Shown: positions 41,299 through 49,534 of the stretch, piece by piece | How the letters are laid out: every line of letters begins with the position of its first letter | Numbering within the stretch: position 1 is the stretch's first letter | Source: an uncultured Eubacteriales bacterium | GTDB taxonomy: Bacteria; Bacillota; Clostridia; Oscillospirales; Acutalibacteraceae | Assembly (NCBI GenBank): GCA_934491515.1 | Contig: CAKSTF010000001.1 | Span: 62,001-126,000 of the forward strand | DNA: 64,000 nucleotides | Reading direction: 5' to 3' | Position numbers and translations under genes: made by a program | Notes under the pieces: generated by a model | Told to the model about the DNA's origin: nothing | The model's database searches: none | What the model saw: the letters and a program-made list of their open reading frames with translations, nothing else

Positions 41299-43635
41299 TT
41301 ACCTGCTTACGCAGATATCAAAGTAGTTTAATTCCAGGCCGGTGCTCATATCAACACATACGATATCTTCTTCGGGCATTCCGAGAGAATCGGTATATTC
41401 AATGTGCATTATTCTTACGGGGATAATATCGGTTCCGTTTTTAATGTACATTTCCTCTTCTCTGGTATGAAGATTTTCTTTGCCCTCGTATCTGTTCATA
41501 ATGTTTTCGCGCTCGGCGGTGATAAACTGTTTCGACTGGGCGGTCTTTACGTCCGCCGTGCTGAAGGTTTCCTTCGATTTGAGTATAAGATCCCAATCCT
41601 TGTAAACGTCGTAATAGTCGTTTGTGCGCATTCCGTTTACGGTTTTGTAGTATCTTACGCAATATTCGTTAAGGTTTACTGCCTCGTAATCATTGGTGGA
41701 AGACGCCATTGCTTTTTCAAATTTCGCGGCGGTCGCATTGCCTGCGGACGCCTTGGTATTGAGTTGTACGTTGTTTATGGCAGTAGTGGTATCACCGAAT
41801 ATCTTCCAGTTATGGATAGCGTTTGTATCGGCATAACTTAAAGACGCGGTAGCAGCCGCAGTGCGGATATTCGCCGACTGTGCAAGGAAACCGAAAAGGC
41901 TGTCCGTCCAGGGCTTGGAGGTATCGAAGTAAATTGTGCTTGTCCAACCGAGAGACGCCTTTGCGCCCTTATTTACCGCCGATTCGGCTATGGAGGTGGA
42001 AGTTCCGGTGTAAGCGGAGTAGCATGCCGACCATACCGCAAGTTTTGTATTCTTCATAGAGGGCAGTTCGCTGCCGTTTACGGTGTGACCGCCGGTAAGA
42101 AGGATCCTGCCGAAAGTATCGCCGTGACCCGCAAAGAAAACAACCTCGTTCGAGAAGAATCCGCCGCTGCCGCAAAGCGCGTCAAAGGACGGGTTTATTC
42201 TGTTTATCGGGGTGTAATCCATCTGGGTAAGTTTTGAATTGGGAACTTCTGCCGCGCTTGTAAGGTCTTTAAGCGATTCGGAAGTATCGGAACTTGAATA
42301 ACGCATTGTAATAATGCTGCCTTTTTGCGCGCGAACGGTTATTGTAAAGGGATAATTTCCGCTTAAATTGCTTGCGTGCCGCACGGTGATCGTGGCGGTA
42401 ACGCCTGAAGTCTGCCTGAATCCTATCGAACTGTTTGTTCCGTCGCCGCTGTCGTCGTCGGTATATGTAAGGGTGTTTCCGAGATAGGAACTTGTCACCG
42501 TCATATAAGTATCGGTAGAGCCGGAGGTTTCAACCGCATAAAGTCCCGTATAGGTAGGCGTAAAGTAGAAGGTGCTGCTGCCGGAAGTAAGATTGCCGGA
42601 AGCCGGACTGTTAAGCGAAAGCGTGCTGCCCGAAGAACTGCCGCCGCCGTTTGTATAATACTTGGGACAGTTTGTAAGACCCGGATTATCGCCGTTTGCG
42701 CCTATGCCGTAAGCATATACCTTATATGTGCCTGCCGCATAATCCTCCCAGTTTACGGACATTGCAAATCCGTGGCATCCGTTGCCTATGCCTGCATTAA
42801 GAAGGTCTGCGCGGTAAACATCCGCCGAAACGCTTGTAATGGTCTGCGCCTGGGTTTCGGTGTTGATTATATAAACGTGTACGGCTATGGGTTCGTTAGG
42901 CATATCGCTGCGCCACGCCCAACCGCTTATTGTGGTGGAGGTAACGTCGTCAAGGAATCCGTGGGGCGATGCTGCCGTACCGCCGGAAGAACCGCCGCCG
43001 ACAGGTTCAAAATACCAAAGCTGGTTTTGTGCACCTTCATAAACGGTTATATGTACGTTTCCGGGAGAATCATACGCCGTACCACCCGAGGTTCCGTTAG
43101 CCGTGCCGCGTGTGGTTATAACAAGTTCGGGCGCGGCTTTCATACCTATATAATACATTCCGCCGCTTACGGGAACTATGTTCATCTGCTGCGCCGTTGC
43201 GTCAACCTCGGTCCATATATCCACGTTCTGACCGGGCGCCAAAGGCGCGCCGTCGCGTACTACGTCAAGAACGCGGTTTGTGCCCGAAGAACTGCACATG
43301 GCGTAAATTTTGTAGCAGTCGGTTGAAGAATTGTAAACAACCTTAAACTTCTGCTCGGTACTGCCGTCGGCGTCCCACTGGTAAACGTTTGTACCGTTCG
43401 CGTCAACGCCGTAGTGAACGTTGATATATTTGCCGCTGTATGCGCTTTTAATGTTGTATATCCCGCCGCTGGTTATGCCGCTTGCGGCCGATTGGGGTTG
43501 TGCCGTTTCTTCCGAAGCGGATACATCGGTAACCTTCTTTACCTCTGCTGCATCGGATACCGCCGACGCAGAAAACGCAAATGAAAACATCAGCGCCGCT
43601 GCCGCTATTACGGAAATCAATTTTTTAAATTTCAT
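41299..43635 (-). CDS. Secreted lectin-domain cysteine peptidase (caspase-fold, clan CD-like)
   Basis: A 778-residue exported protein. Domains by residue: signal peptide about 1-26; ricin-type beta-trefoil about 58-212 with repeating GxYNIKS...QxWYFE units; a beta-sandwich of the kind common in clostridial surface enzymes about 225-328 (GFLDDVTSTTISGWAWRSDM); a pre-peptidase-like beta domain about 335-437; a caspase-like fold about 438-625; and an unknown C-terminal domain to 778. The candidate catalytic dyad is His504 in VVFFAGHGD and Cys538 in AVWSACYSA, the hallmark His and Cys of gingipain, caspase and CHAT peptidases. It would bind glycans and cleave proteins outside the cell. It is monocistronic, just downstream of tRNA-Ala in the opposite direction. 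The specificity is unknown. Confidence 0.82.
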   Translation of the reverse strand: MKFKKLISVIAAAALMFSFAFSASAVSDAAEVKKVTDVSASEETAQPQSAASGITSGGIYNIKSAYSGKYINVHYGVDANGTNVYQWDADGSTEQKFKVVYNSSTDCYKIYAMCSSSGTNRVLDVVRDGAPLAPGQNVDIWTEVDATAQQMNIVPVSGGMYYIGMKAAPELVITTRGTANGTSGGTAYDSPGNVHITVYEGAQNQLWYFEPVGGGSSGGTAASPHGFLDDVTSTTISGWAWRSDMPNEPIAVHVYIINTETQAQTITSVSADVYRADLLNAGIGNGCHGFAMSVNWEDYAAGTYKVYAYGIGANGDNPGLTNCPKYYTNGGGSSSGSTLSLNSPASGNLTSGSSTFYFTPTYTGLYAVETSGSTDTYMTVTSSYLGNTLTYTDDDSGDGTNSSIGFRQTSGVTATITVRHASNLSGNYPFTITVRAQKGSIITMRYSSSDTSESLKDLTSAAEVPNSKLTQMDYTPINRINPSFDALCGSGGFFSNEVVFFAGHGDTFGRILLTGGHTVNGSELPSMKNTKLAVWSACYSAYTGTSTSIAESAVNKGAKASLGWTSTIYFDTSKPWTDSLFGFLAQSANIRTAAATASLSYADTNAIHNWKIFGDTTTAINNVQLNTKASAGNATAAKFEKAMASSTNDYEAVNLNEYCVRYYKTVNGMRTNDYYDVYKDWDLILKSKETFSTADVKTAQSKQFITAERENIMNRYEGKENLHTREEEMYIKNGTDIIPVRIMHIEYTDSLGMPEEDIVCVDMSTGLELNYFDICVSR

Positions 43636-43947
43636 TTTTTACTCCTCCTTTATATTTTAGTAATCCCGTTTCCTTTTTATTTTTTTGCCGCCTAATATAT
43701 TGCCGCGGCGGCGAAAAAATGAGGTAAATTTATCATCGGAACCACGCCCCTTTCTCCTTTGTCGACTAAACAATAACATTTATTTACAATGTATGTCAAT
43801 TGGGAAAACAACTGATTTATTTTTGTTCAATTTGTACAAGCCTACAATCTTATCGCAAAAAAATATTTTTTGTTTCTTTCTTCGACAAAATATGACAAAT
43901 AAAGTAATTGTGTATAAAAGTTTTTATACTGTTACTGATATTTTTAG
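43636..43947. other. AT-rich gap upstream of the lectin-peptidase gene
   Basis: The sequence next to 43635 carries the GGAGGAG ribosome site of the peptidase gene. Apart from that I see only AT-rich DNA and a GCCGCGGCGGC element near 43700. No open frame with a credible start is present. Confidence 0.5.
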
Positions 43948-43976
43948 TTGATTTTTTATTCACTTTCGTATATACT
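43948..43976 (+). promoter_or_regulatory. Strong promoter of the candidate RNA
   Basis: TTGATT (43948-43953), 17 bases, TATACT (43971-43976). Transcription would start at A43983 or G43984, exactly where a compact GC-rich structured segment begins. Confidence 0.75.
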
Positions 43977-43982
43977 AGATTT

Positions 43983-44157
43983 AGTGGGAGCTTTCTCTCG
44001 TAGGGCAGACGGTAACCCAGGTTCCGCCTGCCGTCCTGACAAGAGCCGCCGCAGTTGCCGTTTATGGCGGGGCTTTAGCCGGGGCAAGGCCTTGCATCCG
44101 GAATATTGATACGGATTTTTCCAAACGGCGAAAACCGACGCTTTTAAAGCGCCTTTT
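43983..44157 (+). ncRNA. Candidate structured non-coding RNA, class not recognised
   Basis: A GC-rich, non-coding segment of about 140-175 bases inside AT-rich DNA. Three hairpins can be drawn. The first pairs CTCT (43995-43998) with AGAG (44042-44045), AGG with CCT, and GCAG-A-CGG (44005-44012) with CCG-C-CTGC (44024-44031). The second pairs CCGCC (44046-44050) with GGCGG (44066-44070). The third pairs CCGG (44079-44082) and GCAA (44084-44087) with TTGC (44092-44095) and CCGG (44098-44101). Then come an ATCCG/CGGAT hairpin with a T5 tail (44096-44120, alternative to the third) and a GCG-rich hairpin with T5 ending at 44157. The next gene has its own promoter after this, so the RNA looks free-standing. 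It does not match signature motifs of tmRNA, RNase P RNA, SRP RNA or the common riboswitches that I know. Confidence 0.55.
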
Positions 44158-44171
44158 TCGCTGTACCCCGA

Positions 44172-44200
44172 TTGTATTGGTTTCCCGATGCATATAATAA
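44172..44200 (+). promoter_or_regulatory. Promoter of the 44226 gene
   Basis: TTGTAT with TATAAT 15 bases later, or TAATAA 17 bases later, after the candidate terminator of the RNA and 26 bases before the start codon. Confidence 0.5.
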
Positions 44201-44225
44201 TGTAATTATTAAGAGGTGAGGAAAA

Positions 44226-45122
44226 ATGCGTAAAACAGTATTCAAAACATTATTTGTTACTCTGCTTGCGATCGTTGTCCTGATTTCGGCGGTAGTTGCC
44301 GTTCATACGATTTCCGCAGCGGTTACCTTTACGGGCGCCGCACCCACGCAGATTATGCAAAAGAACGCGCAGGGTCCCGACCTTGTGTGGAAATCCGACA
44401 AATATACAATCTATTCACCGGGCGACACATATCAGTCGGTCACATTTACTTCTTATATTAAGGCGCTTTTTTCTTCCGCCGTTTCAAAACCCGTAAAGGC
44501 TGCCGATTGTGAAGAGATAGGCACGGGGAAATTTACCGGCAAAGCGTTTTACTTTAAAAATTCCGATGGCACGGAAAAAACAAACCTTGCCGCCCGCGCC
44601 GAAATGCAGATAAAACGTTTGGCGCACCGTATCGCGACGCCCGGCGTTCAGATCGGTATGCCGATAAATCCGCTTGAAAAGGCAGAGGGCGCCGTTAAGG
44701 TAAAAATGCCCGTAAGGATAATCATTGTGCTTGTTCTGCTGGCAGCCGTATTTACCGTTCCGGCGGTTCTGGCGGTGCGCCGTAAAAAGGCGGGACTTTG
44801 CAAACCGATAAAAAAATGGGTAAAGATAACCCTTATATCGGTATCGGCGGTTATTGTGGCGGCTGCAACAGGCGGCAGTATAGCGTATAACTATTTTTTA
44901 GGCGACCTGCCTTACGAAGTTGTGCAGGAATACCCCTCCGGCAAGATTTGCAGCACTATGTACAAGGCGGATAAATATGTAATAGTAAAGTGGAACAAAA
45001 CAGCCGACGGCGGTCAATACGAAAAAACGCGCGTTTATTATACAGACGGCGACAAGGCCGATTTTGATACCCTTTGGGAAAAAGAGACCGAAACTTCGGC
45101 ATATAAAAAATTTGCAAAATAA
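44226..45122 (+). CDS. Membrane protein of unknown function
   Basis: A 298-residue protein with a start region hydrophobic at about residues 8-32, a soluble stretch facing one side (about 33-155), two close membrane helices (about 162-183 and 195-222) around a basic loop VRRKKAGLCKPIKKW, and a soluble C-terminal domain (about 225-298). The topology is signal-anchor plus two spans. I recognise no family. Start is ATG with GAGGTGAGG upstream. It sits alone between the candidate RNA and the converging glycan cluster. Confidence 0.65.
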   Translation: MRKTVFKTLFVTLLAIVVLISAVVAVHTISAAVTFTGAAPTQIMQKNAQGPDLVWKSDKYTIYSPGDTYQSVTFTSYIKALFSSAVSKPVKAADCEEIGTGKFTGKAFYFKNSDGTEKTNLAARAEMQIKRLAHRIATPGVQIGMPINPLEKAEGAVKVKMPVRIIIVLVLLAAVFTVPAVLAVRRKKAGLCKPIKKWVKITLISVSAVIVAAATGGSIAYNYFLGDLPYEVVQEYPSGKICSTMYKADKYVIVKWNKTADGGQYEKTRVYYTDGDKADFDTLWEKETETSAYKKFAK

Positions 45123-45133
45123 ACAGATAACAG

Positions 45134-45165
45134 AAAGCGCACGGTGTTGTACCGTGCGCTTTTTC
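45134..45165. terminator. Bidirectional terminator
   Basis: Stem AAAGCGCACGGT / ACCGTGCGCTTT with a T-rich tail, between the 44226 gene and the end of the glycan cluster. Confidence 0.85.
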
Positions 45166-45189
45166 TTTTTAAAGCAATTTATAAGGATA

Positions 45190-46374
45190 TCAGTCCCTGA
45201 AGTACAGGTCCCTTGTATATACCTTATCAAGAACGTCCGCTATTTCTTCGTTATAACGGTTTGCGATTATAACGTCACATTCGGATTTGAATTTTTCTAT
45301 ATCGTGCGTTACGCGGCTGCCGAAAAACTCGGTTTCTTTCATGGTAGGTTCGTACACCACAACAGTTATACCTTTTGCCTTTATGCGTTTCATAACGCCT
45401 TGTATTGAACTTTGCCTGAAGTTATCCGAGCCGGCTTTCATTGTAAGGCGGTAAATGCCGACGGTTTCAGGACTCTTGGCGATTATCTGATCGGCTATAA
45501 AGTCCTTACGGGTGCGGTTTGCGTCCACGATGGCGGAAATGATATTCTGCGGAACATCATTATAATTTGCAAGCAGTTGTTTTGTATCCTTCGGCAGGCA
45601 GTAACCGCCGTACCCGAAAGAGGGGTTGTTATAATGATTGCCTATTCTTGGGTCAAGACCCACACCCTCGATAATTGATTTTGTATCAAGTCCGCGGACT
45701 GCGGCGTAGGTATCAAGTTCGTTGAAGAAAGAGACGCGAAGCGCAAGATAGGTGTTTGCAAACAGTTTTACTGCTTCCGCTTCGGTAGAGTTCATAAATC
45801 GGACCTCTATATCCTCTTTAACGGCGCCTGCCTTTAAAAGACCTGCAAACGTTTCGGCGGCACGGCGCATATCTTCGTTGCCTGCGGCGCCGCCCACAAT
45901 TATGCGGCTTGGATACAGATTATCGTAAAGCGCCCTGCCCTCGCGCAGAAACTCGGGGCTGAAAAGTATATTTTCGGTGCAGAAACGTTCACGCATTTCG
46001 GCGGTAAAGCCAACGGGAACAGTCGATTTTACCACCATTACCGCGTTTTTGTTTACCGAAAGCACCTGTTCTATCACGCTCTCAACCGAAGAAGTATCAA
46101 AATAATTCTTCTTTTCATCGTAATTCGTAGGTGTGGAAATAACAACGAAATCTGCCGTTTTATAAGCCGAAATCCCGTCCGTTACGGCGGTAAGGTCAAG
46201 TTTTTTCTCTTTTAAATATTCCTCGATTTCCTTATCCGCTATCGGGGATTTTTTGTTGTTTATCATTTCCACCTTTTCGGGGATTATATCAACGGTGGTA
46301 ACCGTGTTGTGCTGAGATAAAAGCACGGCAATGGAAAGACCTACATATCCTGTTCCTGCAACGGCGATTTTCAT
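45190..46374 (-). CDS. ugd: UDP-glucose 6-dehydrogenase
   Basis: NAD-dependent enzyme oxidising UDP-glucose to UDP-glucuronate in two steps. The 394-residue protein (short bacterial form) starts with the Rossmann motif AVAGTGYVGLS and has VVKSTVPVGFT, FSPEFLREG and the catalytic Cys in FGYGGYCLPKDT. It overlaps the preceding epimerase gene by four bases (ATGA). It closes the glycan cluster and provides uronic acid for it. Confidence 0.95.
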   Translation of the reverse strand: MKIAVAGTGYVGLSIAVLLSQHNTVTTVDIIPEKVEMINNKKSPIADKEIEEYLKEKKLDLTAVTDGISAYKTADFVVISTPTNYDEKKNYFDTSSVESVIEQVLSVNKNAVMVVKSTVPVGFTAEMRERFCTENILFSPEFLREGRALYDNLYPSRIIVGGAAGNEDMRRAAETFAGLLKAGAVKEDIEVRFMNSTEAEAVKLFANTYLALRVSFFNELDTYAAVRGLDTKSIIEGVGLDPRIGNHYNNPSFGYGGYCLPKDTKQLLANYNDVPQNIISAIVDANRTRKDFIADQIIAKSPETVGIYRLTMKAGSDNFRQSSIQGVMKRIKAKGITVVVYEPTMKETEFFGSRVTHDIEKFKSECDVIIANRYNEEIADVLDKVYTRDLYFRD

Positions 46375-47438
46375 AAACTTTCTCCTTTATAAAACTCTTT
46401 ATACCATTCCGCAAAACGGCGCAGTCCCTCGCGCAGCGGCGTGTGCGGTTTAAAGCCGAAATCCCTTTCAAGGTCGCTTACGTCCGCATAGGTCACCGGT
46501 ACGTCACCCGGCTGCATGGGAACAAGTTCCTTTTTTGAATCAAAATCAAAGTCTTCTGGCAGAATGCCCGCGTTTACAAGTTCCTCGCATAATATATCGA
46601 CAAATGTAAGCAGATTTTCGGGTTTGCTGTTTCCTATATTATACACCCTATAAGGCGGAACGGGAAGCCCATCCTTTCCGCGGCTTTTGGGCGGCGCGCA
46701 GCGCATAACGCGCTCAACGCCCTCGACTATATCGTCGATATAAGTAAAGTCGCGCCTGCAGTTGCCGAAGTTGAATATCTTAACGGTTTCACCCTTTAAC
46801 AGTTTGTTTGTAAAACCGAAATAAGCCATATCGGGCCTGCCTGCCGGTCCGTAGACCGTAAAGAATCTTAGTCCCGTAGACGGTATATCGTAAAGTTTTG
46901 AATAAGCGTGCGCTATCAGTTCGTCCGATTTCTTGGTTGCGGCATAGAGAGACACGGGATTATCCACCTTATCGTTTGTGCTGTACGGCACTTTTTTATT
47001 GCTGCCGTACACGCTTGAAGAAGAAGCGTAAACAAGATGTTCCACGGGATAGTTTCTGCAACATTCCAGTATGTTGTAAAATCCTATTATGTTGCTTTCG
47101 ATATAAACGTCGGGATTGGTTATTGAATACCGCACCCCTGCCTGCGCCGCAAGATTAACAACGACCGCGGGACGGTATTTTGAAAACACCTCGCAAAGCG
47201 CCGCTTTATCCGCTATGTTCATTTTAACAAACCGGAAATCGCCGCCTGCCGCCTTTACCTTATTTACGCGGTACTCTTTAAGCGAAACATCGTAATAATC
47301 GTTCATACTGTCAAGACCGATTATTTTTATGTTTTCCACAGTTCTTAAAAGTCTTTCGGCAAGATTTGCGCCTATAAATCCGGCAGCGCCCGTAATAAGA
47401 ACGGTTTTTCCTTCAAGACTTACGTTGTTTTCAAGCAC
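46371..47438 (-). CDS. NAD-dependent epimerase, UDP-glucuronate 4-epimerase-like
   Basis: A 355-residue extended short-chain dehydrogenase. The NAD motif is ITGAAGFIGANL, the active-site pattern is YAATKKSDE, and segments such as GLRFFTVYGPAGRPDMA and FNFGNCRRDFTYIDDIVEG are those of the CapI/UDP-glucuronate 4-epimerase group. It would turn UDP-glucuronate into UDP-galacturonate. Directly upstream of ugd with a four-base overlap, the pair forms a two-step UDP-galacturonate module. UDP-glucose 4-epimerase activity is the main alternative. Confidence 0.9.
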   Translation of the reverse strand: MLENNVSLEGKTVLITGAAGFIGANLAERLLRTVENIKIIGLDSMNDYYDVSLKEYRVNKVKAAGGDFRFVKMNIADKAALCEVFSKYRPAVVVNLAAQAGVRYSITNPDVYIESNIIGFYNILECCRNYPVEHLVYASSSSVYGSNKKVPYSTNDKVDNPVSLYAATKKSDELIAHAYSKLYDIPSTGLRFFTVYGPAGRPDMAYFGFTNKLLKGETVKIFNFGNCRRDFTYIDDIVEGVERVMRCAPPKSRGKDGLPVPPYRVYNIGNSKPENLLTFVDILCEELVNAGILPEDFDFDSKKELVPMQPGDVPVTYADVSDLERDFGFKPHTPLREGLRRFAEWYKEFYKGESL

Positions 47439-47451
47439 CTATATCGCCCCT

Positions 47452-48600
47452 TTAAATACCAAGTTCTTTTATTATATCCGTATTGTTTTCTTTGCCCTTG
47501 TCTTCGCCGGCGCTGCGTTTTCGTTTCAACTGCCTTTTTACAAGTTCGGGAAATGTTATAAACGCAAGCCTTAATACCCGCCTTGCCGCAAAAAGCGGAT
47601 ACAGCCGCGGATGTTTTTCAAGCGCAGGGTAATGATATTTAAGTTCCTTTAAAGGCAGGAAGATTCTGTCTGCACGAAGTTCGCCTGAAAATCCCTTTTT
47701 AAGGGTGAGTTCGTTTTCCCTTGTGCCGTATGTGCCGCCCGAAAGTATAAATCTTTCAAATTGAGCCGTTTCGGGATTGCTTCTGCCCGTCATTACACGC
47801 ATTGAAAGCGCGCGTACGTTTTTTTGCAGTTTAAGCAGTCCGCCGCCCGAGAGCAGCGCCGTCCTTTCGGGCGTTTCCCCGCAGGCAATGTTCAAATAAT
47901 GGTCGTCTACCAAAGCCTTTATTCCGCAGCCGCCGTTTTTTATATGCCTTGCCGTGTGCGCGATGTGGTAAAAATAGGTAAAATCGCTGTCAAAAACAAA
48001 GGTATGCGGTCGGCCCTTAACGGGCACGGTATGGTCCCACGCCCTGCTTAAAACATCGGCATACTTTGAAGAATTACCGTCAAGTTTAAAATGCAGTTCC
48101 GCGTGCATACCGTTTTTAAATTCAAGCGGCAGGTCGTGTTCGCCAGGCCGCAGGGTTCTGCCGCCCTCTTTTTTAAGCGCCTGCGCCGCCGTGTTAAGAT
48201 CTTCCTTTTTTACAAGCACATCAACATCGCAGCTGGTACGCATCCAAGGCTTTGGGTAAAGGTCGCATATTACGGCGCCTTTAAGCAGCACATGGTCGAT
48301 ACCCGCTGCCTCAAGCACGCGGCTTATATCCTCGGTAAGCCGCCGCAGCAGTTCGCCGCGGCAGACCGCCGCCATAAGAACAGCGTTCAGCCTTTTATAG
48401 ATTTCGTCATTTTCGGTCACAAGACCTTCGGTTATAAAACAGTCGGCAACCAGGTGGCCTACATCGTGAAAAAAAGCAAGATTACAAAGCGCTTCTCTTC
48501 TTTTACCGTCTGCCAGATATTCTGCCGTTTCTTTCCCAAAGGGTTGTTTTAAAAGTTCGCGGCGCAGCACGGCATAAAGCGCGTCGTTTATTTTTTGCAT
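47452..48600 (-). CDS. Nucleotidyltransferase-family protein (NTP_transf_5 type)
   Basis: A 382-residue protein of the uncharacterised nucleotidyltransferase group often found in capsule and teichoic-acid clusters. The core is VLLKGAVICDLYPKPWMRTS followed by DVDVLV, the paired-Asp metal site of this fold, at about residues 95-130. The rest is helical. Start ATG with GGGGGTG upstream. It is tightly placed between the LicC-like and epimerase genes. Function is not known; it may transfer a nucleotide or a sugar-phosphate group. Confidence 0.78.
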   Translation of the reverse strand: MQKINDALYAVLRRELLKQPFGKETAEYLADGKRREALCNLAFFHDVGHLVADCFITEGLVTENDEIYKRLNAVLMAAVCRGELLRRLTEDISRVLEAAGIDHVLLKGAVICDLYPKPWMRTSCDVDVLVKKEDLNTAAQALKKEGGRTLRPGEHDLPLEFKNGMHAELHFKLDGNSSKYADVLSRAWDHTVPVKGRPHTFVFDSDFTYFYHIAHTARHIKNGGCGIKALVDDHYLNIACGETPERTALLSGGGLLKLQKNVRALSMRVMTGRSNPETAQFERFILSGGTYGTRENELTLKKGFSGELRADRIFLPLKELKYHYPALEKHPRLYPLFAARRVLRLAFITFPELVKRQLKRKRSAGEDKGKENNTDIIKELGI

Positions 48601-48633
48601 TTTTTCACCCCCTGCCGCGGTTTTTATATTTCT

Positions 48634-49524
48634 TTAAATGGCGTATGTTTTATCAAGTTTTTTAAGTTCACTGAAGGTATCGATTTCTACGATATCTTCA
48701 AAACCGCATTCCCTTACGGCAACCTTGTAATTCTCTTTTTTGTACACCATTGCGGTCTGTTCCCAATAACGTTCCTTGCCGCCGGGGGAATGATACACCT
48801 CGTCAAGGTCAACGGCAAGTTTCGCGCCGTCTTCGGCGCTCCAATAAGAAATACCCACCATCTGGTGGCAGTTCCTGCCGCCTACGCCCTCGCTTGTAAC
48901 ATAGCCGTCCTTATTCGTGATAAGGCACCAGTCGTCGCTTACCTCAACGGGGATACCCAGTATATTGGTCTGGTATTCGTACTTTCTTATAAGTTTGGGA
49001 TTCATAAGCATAAGGTCGGATTCAAGCACATACGCGTTCTGCAACAGGTATCTTACGCACATTGCGGAGGATATATTGTTGCTTTCGTTGAATCCCGGGT
49101 TTTCTATAAACTTTATGTTGGGGTATTTATAAAGCAGCTGGTCGAACTGTTCGCCAAGGTAGCCCCTTACTATTACTATTTCGGGGATTTCCGCCGCCAC
49201 TACGGCGTCAAGCAGGGTGTCTATTATGCGTTTGCCGTTCACTCTTACAAGCGGTTTCGGAGTATTAAGCGTTATCGGTACAAGTCTTGAGCCGAAACCC
49301 GCGGCGATGAATACCGCGCGTTTAACACGGTAAGGGTCAAGCGCCTGCCTGCCTTTATCGGTAATGGTTTTTTCGCAGCAAAGTCCCTTTTCCGAAAGTT
49401 CTTTAAGTATTTTATTTACGGTTCCCACGGAACAGGAAAGTTTTTCGGCTATTTCGCGCTGGGAGGGCACGCCGTCGTCCTGCATAAGCAGCATAAGCGT
49501 TTCAAATTCTCTTTTGGTAAGCAT
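48634..49524 (-). CDS. Winged-helix plus LicC-like nucleotidyltransferase fusion
   Basis: A 296-residue two-domain protein. Residues 1-68 are a winged helix-turn-helix (REIAEKLSCSVGTVNKILKE). From residue 69 a nucleotidyltransferase like LicC (choline-phosphate cytidylyltransferase) follows: AVFIAAGFGSRLVPITLNTP, PKPLVRVNGKRIID, then NESNNISSAM and a late acidic EVYHS segment. LicC makes CDP-choline for decorating surface glycans, and this fusion is known in clostridial lic clusters. A LicD protein lies 11 kb upstream in the same run. No choline kinase is present. Confidence 0.88.
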   Translation of the reverse strand: MLTKREFETLMLLMQDDGVPSQREIAEKLSCSVGTVNKILKELSEKGLCCEKTITDKGRQALDPYRVKRAVFIAAGFGSRLVPITLNTPKPLVRVNGKRIIDTLLDAVVAAEIPEIVIVRGYLGEQFDQLLYKYPNIKFIENPGFNESNNISSAMCVRYLLQNAYVLESDLMLMNPKLIRKYEYQTNILGIPVEVSDDWCLITNKDGYVTSEGVGGRNCHQMVGISYWSAEDGAKLAVDLDEVYHSPGGKERYWEQTAMVYKKENYKVAVRECGFEDIVEIDTFSELKKLDKTYAI

Positions 49525-49534
49525 AGGTTTCTCC

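Noticed and set aside
43983..44157. Candidate RNA considered as tmRNA, RNase P RNA, SRP RNA, 6S RNA or a known riboswitch
   Set aside because: None of their signature motifs that I know could be found; it is reported as unclassified instead.
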